A stretch of DNA of 64,000 bases, from contig NZ_KE384389.1 in the NCBI RefSeq assembly GCF_000425485.1, positions 28,992 through 92,991 of the forward strand, written 5' to 3'. The stretch's first letter is position 1. Each line of letters opens with the position of its first letter. Shown here piece after piece: positions 18,521-25,332 of the stretch. The notes beneath the pieces were generated by a model, which worked only from the letters and a program-made list of their open reading frames with translations, made no database searches and was not told where the DNA came from. Made by a program: the position numbers and the translations under genes. This DNA comes from Flavobacterium tegetincola DSM 22377. GTDB taxonomy: Bacteria > Bacteroidota > Bacteroidia > Flavobacteriales > Flavobacteriaceae.

Positions 18521-18874
18521 ATGAAACACTTAGTAATTAAAGATATAATTAATTCAGAATTAGCGGTTTCTACTGAAAATGGTAAGAAAGTTTTTGAGAT
18601 TGTAGACTCCTATCTTCAGCAAAAAGAAAAGGTTGAGCTCGATTTTGGAGGCATTACAATAATGATTACAGCTTTTCTGAATGCTGCAATTGGAAGTTTG
18701 TACAGTAAAAAAGAATACACAGGGGAATTTTTAAACGAATATCTAAAGCTAGAAAATGTTGAAAAAGATGACCGTGTACTCTTTAAGGATGTAATCCAGC
18801 GTGCGAAAGAATATTTTGCTGACAAAGATTCTTTTGAAAAGAACTCAAATGACGCTTTCTATGGCAGTAACTAA
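18521..18874 (+). CDS. STAS-like DUF4325 protein
   Basis: The product is about 117 residues from the ATG at 18521 (MKHLVIKDIINSELAVSTEN); an upstream in-frame ATG lies at 18497. The core reads VFEIVDSYLQQKEKVELDFG, then MITAFLNAAIGSLYS, the layout of the DUF4325 STAS-like family: a strand ending in D-F, a short loop, then a helix with an A-x-x-N-x-A-x-G pattern. Such proteins are often found beside GHKL-type ATPases, as here. Its 3' end overlaps the start of the PIN gene, so translation is coupled. Confidence 0.75.
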   Translation: MKHLVIKDIINSELAVSTENGKKVFEIVDSYLQQKEKVELDFGGITIMITAFLNAAIGSLYSKKEYTGEFLNEYLKLENVEKDDRVLFKDVIQRAKEYFADKDSFEKNSNDAFYGSN

Positions 18875-19403
18875 GCTTTCAGATTTTAAAATTGGTTTTT
18901 CTGACCAATTTTTTTTTGATACCAATGTATGGCTATTATTATTTGGAACCGTTGCAGATTATCAGCAAAAGGACCAATTGCAGTATTCCAAATTTTTAGA
19001 ACAGCTCTTAACACAAGACAAGCCACTTTTTTTAACTTCCCTGGTGCTATCTGAATTTTCAAATGTTTTATTACGTCGAGATTTTAATCAGTGGATTGAT
19101 TCTAATTCTCATGTAGGAAAGAACTTTAAGAAAGATTTTGTGGGCACTGATGTGTACCAGAATTCTGTTGCATCGATTACTGTAGCGATAAATAAAATAT
19201 TACGTCTACCCATTGTTACATTGGTTAGTGATAATTTTAATGCTGTAAACAATACCTCCATATTAGAAGACTTTAAAAAGATTGATTATAATGATGCCTA
19301 TATTGCTGAATTGTCTAGACTAAATAATTACAAAATTGTAACGAATGATGGTGATTTTAAATTATTAGAGGCTAAAGTTGAAATTATTACTACTCAAGTA
19401 TAA
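18861..19403 (+). CDS. PIN-domain ribonuclease
   Basis: From the ATG at 18861 (MAVTKLSDFKIG) the product is 180 residues. All PIN acidic residues are present: D20 in FFFDTNVW, E65 in LVLSEF, D145 in YNDAYIA and D163/D165 in IVTNDGDF. PIN proteins are metal-dependent ribonucleases and often toxins. No VapB-like antitoxin is adjacent; instead the two upstream genes are STAS/GHKL proteins, and the start overlaps the DUF4325 gene by 14 bp (26 bp if the ATG at 18849 is used). The nuclease is probably the effector of this three-gene cassette. Intact. Confidence 0.85.
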   Translation: MAVTKLSDFKIGFSDQFFFDTNVWLLLFGTVADYQQKDQLQYSKFLEQLLTQDKPLFLTSLVLSEFSNVLLRRDFNQWIDSNSHVGKNFKKDFVGTDVYQNSVASITVAINKILRLPIVTLVSDNFNAVNNTSILEDFKKIDYNDAYIAELSRLNNYKIVTNDGDFKLLEAKVEIITTQV

Positions 19404-19448
19404 TAGTTTTATTTTTGTATTTGTTTACCAATAAATCAAATTCAATAA

Positions 19449-19845
19449 ACTCTGAAAGCTTTGGAGCACAAAGATACATTGGCTAAAGCCGAAATTAAAT
19501 TGAAAATTTTATACTTGTTATATTTGATTGGGGATTTGCACCAACCTTTACACCTTGGCTACGGGCATGATAAAGGAGGCCATACGGTACAGTTTAATTA
19601 TAAAGATAAAGGTACTAACTTACACTCGTTTTGGGACTCAGGTATTATTTATTACGAGCGTATTACTCTTAGTGATTGCTTGCAAGCACAAACTTATACC
19701 TCTATTGAATTAAAGAGTTTACAAAAAATAGACTTGGTAAGCTGGGGCAATGACTCTCGTACTTTGCTTGGAGCTGTTTATGATTATAAAAAAGCGAAAG
19801 TAAGCGATGAATATGTTGCACAAAGTGGTTTATTGATTTAAAACG
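19449..19845 (+). pseudogene. 3' part of an S1/P1 nuclease gene (scrap)
   Basis: This stretch is highly similar in DNA and protein to the central and 3' part of the intact gene (about 16992-17388). It keeps GDLHQPLHLGYGHDKGG and LHSFWDSGIIYYER. It has no start or signal peptide, and a G-to-T change relative to the intact copy makes TAA after SGLLI, where similarity ends. One zinc-ligand His is lost (FHLIGD is LYLIGD here). It lies between the PIN cassette and the Eco57I-type system. Confidence 0.85.
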
Positions 19846-19851
19846 GTAGTT

Positions 19852-20517
19852 TCATTGAATGTTTTCTGAAAAATTAAACATTAAGTGATAAAGAACCACA
19901 CTATCTTCTGAGACATTGTGACATGAACAATAAGAGAAGCTAAAATCTGTTACAATTTCTCGGTACTGCAAATCTTGTGTTGTATTTGCTTCTGAAAAAT
20001 TATTTGCTAATAGATTATTGATTGACGTTACATTAGCTTTAATATCTATTGGTTCTACCACAAAACCAATCATCCCATTTGTTTTATAGTGGGTTGAATA
20101 AGTGGTTGAAGCAAATCTATACATTCCGTCTTTGATATATTTTGCATTTAAACCAGTTGAACCATTAAGATTTGTAGCATTAAGCCTTTTACATTCAATA
20201 ATGTAATATGCACTTGTATCCTGAAAAGTATTTAGTGTCTGAATTTTTAAATCAGTTCTACCTATACTTCTGTCTTCTGGAACCTCCCTGTCAAATAGGT
20301 AGTCAGTTAGTTTAATCTTTTTTCTGATTGAATTATCTTTCAGGTAATTTATCAATAGCACATCTCTAATAGCATTTTCATCATTCGTTAGTGATACATT
20401 GTTAGCTATCATTAAATTATAGCAAATAATGATTTTTGAAAGTACATCTTCAAATTCAGCATTATAGAAAATACCATTATATTCATAGCCAGAGGCATTT
20501 AGTTCTGTAAATATCAT
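19852..20517 (-). CDS. PD-(D/E)XK nuclease-like protein, partner of the methylase
   Basis: The 221-residue product has GRTDLKIQTLNTFQDTSAYY followed by IIECKRLN, the D...ExK core of PD-(D/E)XK nucleases, at about residues 89-117. A helical N-terminal part precedes it (about 20-65). The gene overlaps the upstream methylase by 4 bp (ATGA), so the two products are probably made together. It is a likely restriction nuclease subunit for the methylase. The exact family is not recognised. Confidence 0.7.
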   Translation of the reverse strand: MIFTELNASGYEYNGIFYNAEFEDVLSKIIICYNLMIANNVSLTNDENAIRDVLLINYLKDNSIRKKIKLTDYLFDREVPEDRSIGRTDLKIQTLNTFQDTSAYYIIECKRLNATNLNGSTGLNAKYIKDGMYRFASTTYSTHYKTNGMIGFVVEPIDIKANVTSINNLLANNFSEANTTQDLQYREIVTDFSFSYCSCHNVSEDSVVLYHLMFNFSENIQ

Positions 20518-23500
20518 ATCCCTTTCCTCCCCGCTTTAAGAATGGCATCAGCAAATTCATTTACATCTAAATAACCAATGGCTTTGTGCCAAAGTCGCTT
20601 TTCATTCGGTTTAAAAATATAGAAATAGTCTTTTTCAAATCCTCTTATGTCTTTCTGAATAAATAGTTTATCTGTAACTTTTTCTGAACTTATTTTTGTG
20701 AGAACGGATAAGATTTCCCAATCGCTACCTTGCTTGTCCTCCCATATTATAGCATTTTTGAAAGAGGAGACAGGAACTAATTTAAAAAACATTCCTATAA
20801 TTTGGTTTGTATGCCAAATTTCTACAACAAATCTTTTACCGTCTTTTTCTAATTTTGATTTAAAACGTTCTATAAAAACGGAAGCATAATTATTAAGAAT
20901 TTCATCATTTAGGTTGATTGTTGAGAACAATTCATTTTTACTATTATCGTTTCCAACAATCAAATTTAGATTAATTTCTAAAGCATAGTTAATCAATGAT
21001 AATTCAGCATCTTCTAATTCTAATTTCTCGTAAATGGATTTATTTATGTTATTTAATTCAGCATTTACATCGTTTTCTAAATTATGTATTTTATGATTAT
21101 CAATTAATATTTCTTGTTGCTCTGTATAGATTTGTAGTTTAGCTCTCTCAATATTCTCAATGTTTTTATTAATGTTTAATTCAAAATAGGGCAAACTAAA
21201 TTTATTATAATTTTGAACTTGTTCTCTTTCTATTCCAATAGAAACAAAAGTATTGATTGCGTAATATGTAAATAGATTTGATGAAAAAATAGCAGAAATA
21301 TTAAATAATGTTGATACATCATTTTTATTCAACGGTTTGATTGATGTAATACCATCTTTAAAAATTATATCTTTTGTTGCAATCGAATTCTTAACAGTAA
21401 GAGTATTCATATCCAGACCTTTCCTTGTTAGTAACATAGGGGCTTGATAAATTCTTATATCTTTAATAAGATCAATTTTTTCCTTTTCTAATAAATCTTC
21501 TTTTTCATAATCTATAAAAAAAGATTGAACAGCATTTGTTTTTATAAAAGGTATGTTTTCAATTCCTGATGTGTCTTTTGGAGTATCCAAAGCTTTAGAT
21601 CTGCTATGGAAGCCTGTAGCATAAATAAATTTATTTTTATCTCCAATAATTTCTTTTATACTAAGAAAATTATCTTTTAATCTTCTTACAAAGTTAAAGT
21701 CCAAATAAGACCCATATACCAGCACTTTCCATAACCAATCAAATTCTTTTAATTTGTCTTGCTGTACTTGTTTATAATCACTTCGGTTTATGGTAAATAT
21801 TTTAAACAACGAGAAAAATCTACTTTGTTTTAATGAAATATGATTTACAATGTTTTTATCAGTATTTACCCCATTTGCATAACGATAAAAAATAACGGCT
21901 GCAGGTGCTACAGCAGGTTTATTTGATTTTTCAAATACTTCATATCGTACTGGTGCTAATTCGAATACCTTATCGATAAAATATTCTTCAAGTAAATACT
22001 GCCTGAAAACGCTACATTCTTCTTTATTGTAACCCAAATTATACAAACTTCTACTCCCTATTATGAATGCAATTTGTGTTTTCTTATTACAAAAATCACT
22101 TACTCTTAGTACAAATCCCTCAGCTATTTCATTGTTATTAATTGCTATAGTAAATTTCTTTCTTAAAGGCTTCTCTTCATTCTTTCTATGTTTTAAATAG
22201 CTTTTGCCTAGATCATTCATTCCATTTCCTTTCCAAGGAGGATTTCCTAAAATAAAATCAAACTCAATATCTTTAAATTGGCTATTAAATATAGCATTCC
22301 CATCAAAAAAATCTGCTTCAAAGAAATTCGTATTAAAAAGAATAGGAAACTTAAAAGTCTCTATTGCAGGAGGCTCTAAGTAATCCAATAAAGTAAGGTA
22401 GATTGAAAAAACAGCAACCTGTACAGCACTTAAATCCTTATCAACACCATAGATATTTGCTTTTGCTAAATTTTTTATAGCAGTTTTGAATTTATCATCC
22501 TTAACCTTTATTCCAGTATCATTAATATACTTTTCAATAATTTTCCGAAGTGTTTCTACAAGGAAAATTCCTGAACCACAAGCTGGATCAAGTACTTTGC
22601 AGTAGGAATAATTGCCAGGTTTATTCAATAAAATTTCATTCAATTGAACATCTAATTTACTAATATCTGACAAATGTTTTTCTACAGTTTCTTTCAGAAT
22701 GTAATCCACTAAAAAAAGGGGTGTATAATAAGCTCCCTCTTCTTTTTGATTTTCCTTGCCTATGAACATTTCATAAACATTACTAATAAATTCAATCGGG
22801 ATTATAGAAAAATCGTATAGTTCAAATAGTGATAGTTGATTGTTGGCGATATTACCTCCAAGCAATAATCTTTTTAATACTTGATAATCATTTTTTCCGA
22901 CTTGTTGATATTCGCTTGCTGATAATGGAAATAAATCACCATTAAAACCTTTGTCTTTATCTTCTATATATTCAAAAAATGCTTGTATACTTTCGGGATC
23001 ATCTAATAGATCACAAAACTCTGTGTTAGACCAAGTACGTGATTTACCATCAAATTTTATTTTAACTTTTCGGTCAATTAAATATCGAACAAAAATAATT
23101 TTACCTAAAAGTGCATTAACAAGTTTGGCTCTTCTCTCATTGCCTTCAACAAGAATTTCACGTGCAGCTTTGATGTTCTGAAGTAAATGATAATCTACTC
23201 GGTTTTTATAATCTAATTGTTCCTTATATTGCTCCCAAGTTCTTCCAGTTACTAATTCAAAGTAGCTGAAATTTGTAAGCTTATCGGTATTTCCAAGCTT
23301 TTCTAATGATTTATTCTTTTTTAAATAATTGAATCCGTTAAAAATATCAACACTCTCATTATCAACAAAAATAGCAATTGGACATTCATTAAAATTCCAA
23401 ATAGCCTCGTGTAATTCAGACTTGTTTTCTCTGTCTTTAAAAAACAATATCATTGGTTTATTATCAAACACAAAAATAGCATCAGGCTCAATTTTGCGCT

Positions 23501-23624
23501 CAATTAATCTTTTTACCCTATTAGGGAAGGAAGTTTCGGTTTTCCATTTATTCTCTTTTATAACGAAAAGCCCATTTTCCTTATTTAAACCGAGCTTCGA
23601 AAATATTTCATTTAATTTTTCCAT
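20514..23624 (-). CDS. Eco57I-type N6-adenine DNA methyltransferase / restriction protein
   Basis: The 1036-residue protein has an N-terminal region resembling a degenerate nuclease (KIEPDAIFVFDNKPMILFFK; the usual ExK is not evident). A helical domain with EGAYYTPLFLVDYILKE follows, then methyltransferase motif I DPACGSGIFLVE near residue 350 and motif IV ILGNPPWKGN near 465, then a long C-terminal part that probably reads the target (about 600-1000). This matches the Eco57I/type IIG architecture. Here the nuclease may be supplied by the overlapping downstream PD-(D/E)XK gene. Upstream are a 57-residue ORF and an HTH gene on the same strand. Confidence 0.85.
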   Translation of the reverse strand: MEKLNEIFSKLGLNKENGLFVIKENKWKTETSFPNRVKRLIERKIEPDAIFVFDNKPMILFFKDRENKSELHEAIWNFNECPIAIFVDNESVDIFNGFNYLKKNKSLEKLGNTDKLTNFSYFELVTGRTWEQYKEQLDYKNRVDYHLLQNIKAAREILVEGNERRAKLVNALLGKIIFVRYLIDRKVKIKFDGKSRTWSNTEFCDLLDDPESIQAFFEYIEDKDKGFNGDLFPLSASEYQQVGKNDYQVLKRLLLGGNIANNQLSLFELYDFSIIPIEFISNVYEMFIGKENQKEEGAYYTPLFLVDYILKETVEKHLSDISKLDVQLNEILLNKPGNYSYCKVLDPACGSGIFLVETLRKIIEKYINDTGIKVKDDKFKTAIKNLAKANIYGVDKDLSAVQVAVFSIYLTLLDYLEPPAIETFKFPILFNTNFFEADFFDGNAIFNSQFKDIEFDFILGNPPWKGNGMNDLGKSYLKHRKNEEKPLRKKFTIAINNNEIAEGFVLRVSDFCNKKTQIAFIIGSRSLYNLGYNKEECSVFRQYLLEEYFIDKVFELAPVRYEVFEKSNKPAVAPAAVIFYRYANGVNTDKNIVNHISLKQSRFFSLFKIFTINRSDYKQVQQDKLKEFDWLWKVLVYGSYLDFNFVRRLKDNFLSIKEIIGDKNKFIYATGFHSRSKALDTPKDTSGIENIPFIKTNAVQSFFIDYEKEDLLEKEKIDLIKDIRIYQAPMLLTRKGLDMNTLTVKNSIATKDIIFKDGITSIKPLNKNDVSTLFNISAIFSSNLFTYYAINTFVSIGIEREQVQNYNKFSLPYFELNINKNIENIERAKLQIYTEQQEILIDNHKIHNLENDVNAELNNINKSIYEKLELEDAELSLINYALEINLNLIVGNDNSKNELFSTINLNDEILNNYASVFIERFKSKLEKDGKRFVVEIWHTNQIIGMFFKLVPVSSFKNAIIWEDKQGSDWEILSVLTKISSEKVTDKLFIQKDIRGFEKDYFYIFKPNEKRLWHKAIGYLDVNEFADAILKAGRKGI

Positions 23625-23635
23625 TTGCTCTATTC

Positions 23636-23809
23636 TTATATCGTTTTAAACTCAATTCCTGCATCTTTCATCTGAAGTACGGTATTGGTTTTTAATTGGC
23701 CGTTTCCTTTCTTTTCCCGATCAATTTTTCCTCCGCTAAATGCTTCAGGTAAAATCTGTCGTGGTGCGTTGATTTTTTCTTGATCAGGAGTTAGACTTGT
23801 TTCGTCCAT
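23636..23809 (-). CDS. 57-residue small protein in the methylase operon
   Basis: A complete frame starts MDETSLTPDQEKINAPRQIL at 23809 and stops at 23636. It begins 3 bp after the HTH stop codon and ends 11 bp before the methylase start, so it fits an operon exactly. It is charged, with no membrane segment and no cysteine; I do not recognise a family. The tight packing supports it as a real gene despite its size. Confidence 0.6.
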   Translation of the reverse strand: MDETSLTPDQEKINAPRQILPEAFSGGKIDREKKGNGQLKTNTVLQMKDAGIEFKTI

Positions 23810-23812
23810 ATT

Positions 23813-24010
23813 TTAGTTAACTTTTCTTTCAATTAATAATGTTGCGACTTCAACGTCAAGGATTTCTGCAATCTTGTATAGGTTTTCTATACTTGGTTGT
23901 CGCCTATTTTGGGCATACGAATTTACCATATTATAGCTCTTTCCCAATTGTACAGCCAACCATTTTTGTTTAATTCCCTTCTGTTCTAAAACGTCTTTTA
24001 TTCGGTTCAT
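23813..24010 (-). CDS. Xre-type HTH controller of the restriction operon
   Basis: The 65-residue protein is almost entirely a Cro/CI-type HTH domain (IKQKWLAVQLGKSYNMVNSY, then NRRQPSIENLYKIAEILDVE). Its size and its place as first gene of a restriction-modification operon match controller (C) proteins, which delay nuclease expression after the element enters a new cell. The next gene starts 3 bp after its stop. I see no clear C-box upstream. Confidence 0.85.
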   Translation of the reverse strand: MNRIKDVLEQKGIKQKWLAVQLGKSYNMVNSYAQNRRQPSIENLYKIAEILDVEVATLLIERKVN

Positions 24011-24219
24011 TTTTGAACTTTTTATATTGTGGTCAAAAATAAGGATAAAAGTTTAACATCTCACATAATGTGCGATTAAATCATCATTCTGTTTGGCTGA
24101 AATATTAAAATTATTTATAGTTTAAATGGTAGTTAAAGCTTGAAAAAATAGCGGTGATTGGCAATATATCGATTTAAATAACGCTTTTTCAATTATGATA
24201 CATTAATTTAAAGGCATAA

Positions 24220-24247
24220 AAAAAAGATACCTAAGCATCTTTTTTCT
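24220..24247 (-). terminator. hairpin at the end of the second HTH gene
   Basis: The hairpin has AAAAAAGAT and ATCTTTTTT arms around ACCTAAGC and overlaps the last codons of the HTH gene at 24231-24518. On the minus strand it ends in a run of T. A plausible intrinsic terminator. Confidence 0.45.
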
Positions 24248-24518
24248 CTGACTTAATACTTGAGTCTAATTCTTTATAATATAATTCAAAATCGAAATCG
24301 ATATCTAAAAGTTCTTTAGGATGAATACGTAAGCCTTTTGCAAGTTCAATGAAACTGGTTATTTGACAATTAATTTTATTGTTAGCAATGTCACTTATTT
24401 TTCCACTATGAATATTACATCTTGAAGCAATCAATGAATACGGTGTTTCTCCTTTGACAAATTTTACTTTATTAGCAATTAATTCTTTAATTTTTTTAGT
24501 GCTATTTTCCTGCTCCAT
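24231..24518 (-). CDS. Xre-type HTH regulator
   Basis: The protein (95 residues from MEQENSTKKI; an upstream ATG at 24536 would add six) has a Cro/CI-like HTH over about residues 25-80: TPYSLIASRCNIHSGKISDI and then ITSFIELAKGLRIHPKELLD. The C-terminal tail is acidic and lysine rich. An 18-bp perfect palindrome lies 44 bp upstream of the start. It is a separate unit from the restriction operon, whose HTH gene starts 220 bp further left. Its target is unknown; autoregulation is likely. Confidence 0.8.
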   Translation of the reverse strand: MEQENSTKKIKELIANKVKFVKGETPYSLIASRCNIHSGKISDIANNKINCQITSFIELAKGLRIHPKELLDIDFDFELYYKELDSSIKSEKKDA

Positions 24519-24561
24519 TTTGAAATTTTTATGCAATTTGATTTAATTCATAAAAAAATTC

Positions 24562-24579
24562 ATTACCGAATTCGGTAAT
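24562..24579. promoter_or_regulatory. 18-bp perfect palindrome, operator of the HTH regulator
   Basis: ATTACCGAATTCGGTAAT is a perfect palindrome just upstream of the Xre-type gene at 24231-24518. Size and place fit an operator for a dimeric Xre repressor. It also lies upstream of the promoter of the folded RNA. Confidence 0.6.
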
Positions 24580-24598
24580 AAGTAAAATAATTATTATA

Positions 24599-24632
24599 TT
24601 TGTTTTCGATTGCAATGAAAATTGTAATTTTG
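24599..24632 (+). promoter_or_regulatory. Bacteroidetes-type promoter of the folded RNA
   Basis: TTTG at 24599-24602 and TAATTTTG at 24625-24632, separated by 22 bp, match the Bacteroidetes primary sigma consensus TTTG...TAnnTTTG. Transcription would start near 24638 and run rightward into the hairpin RNA. Confidence 0.5.
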
Positions 24633-24637
24633 CGACT

Positions 24638-24806
24638 CTTCAAAATATATTTGAAGCATTCGCTTAGAATCTCGTTATCAAAAACTGGTAATTTTAAACA
24701 CACGAGATAATAAGTACGATGCTCACGCTCTAGGCGTGGGCTCACTTATTCGTGTGTAGGGTATACCAGTACCGTGATAACGTTTAAGCTGAGTTCCACG
24801 CTTTTT
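24638..24806 (+). ncRNA. long-hairpin structured RNA, candidate 6S RNA (6S-Flavo type)
   Basis: Nested complementary segments form one long, interrupted hairpin. The pairs are CGTTATCA (24673-24680) with TGATAACG (24775-24782); ACTGGTA (24684-24690) with TACCAGT (24764-24770); ACACACGA (24698-24705) with TCGTGTGT (24750-24757); AATAAGT (24709-24715) with ACTTATT (24744-24750); and CTCACGC (24722-24728) with GCGTGGG (24734-24740). The 3' end has a T9 run (24802-24810), and the 5' end a small hairpin CTTCAAA/TTTGAAG. Size (about 170 nt) and a rod with internal loops resemble 6S RNA, which mimics open promoter DNA and binds RNA polymerase. The fold is certain; the 6S name is from shape only. Confidence 0.6.
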
Positions 24807-24885
24807 TTTTCAAAAGACCTACTCTCCTTTTATTCTTAGCACTGCTTTCTTTTACGAGGATTGTACACTGTATTCTTAATAATTA

Positions 24886-24914
24886 GATCCTGAAATAAAT
24901 TCAGGATGACAAAG
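24886..24914. repeat. REP-like palindromic intergenic element
   Basis: ATCCTGAA...TTCAGGAT followed by GACAAAG is the same type of element as at 71-100 and 60465-60534. It lies in the gap between the folded RNA and the SusC gene. Confidence 0.5.
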
Positions 24915-25172
24915 ATAGGTTTGGTTTAGTTAGTTGGAAAGAAGTTGCCTACGTTGCGCTATATCTACACAAGGGTGGCTTTTTTTCTTTTATAAACTTT
25001 AGTATAAATGTTAAACGTAAGATAGTTGTGACTGTTCCTTACGTTAGCAATGAAAGAGATTCCTACGGAATGACAAAGGAATTAGATGGTGAATAGTAAC
25101 AAACCGAGATCCTGATTTGCAGCGGCGAACGGAATGATAAATAAATTAGTGCCTATGGTATAAACATAATGA

Positions 25173-25247
25173 GATTGCCGCGTGCCTCGCAATGACAGAT
25201 TGCCGAGTTTCACGCAATGACAGATTGCCGCGTTCCTCGCAATGACA
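25173..25247. repeat. three tandem 25-bp units
   Basis: Three consecutive 25-bp units (25173-25197, 25198-25222, 25223-25247) each start GATTGCCG and end CGCAATGACA, with few differences, so each is itself roughly palindromic (ATTGC...GCAAT). They resemble dispersed REP-like sequences that have multiplied. They lie 85 bp before the SusC gene. The rest of the gap (24915-25172) has further degenerate GGAATGACAA-type copies and no gene. Confidence 0.65.
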
Positions 25248-25332
25248 AAAAAGAGGTCCCCTAATACCAGTTGCAGCCAGGTTAGAGGACCAAGACAAAC
25301 AAAACTTACGTTTCATTTAACTTTTCAAAAGT

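Noticed and set aside
24563..24745. 60-residue minus-strand frame opposite the folded RNA
   Set aside because: It runs through the antisense of the hairpin RNA and its promoter; composition is explained by the RNA stems.
25173..25247. CRISPR array
   Set aside because: Units are tandem without spacers, and no cas gene is present.
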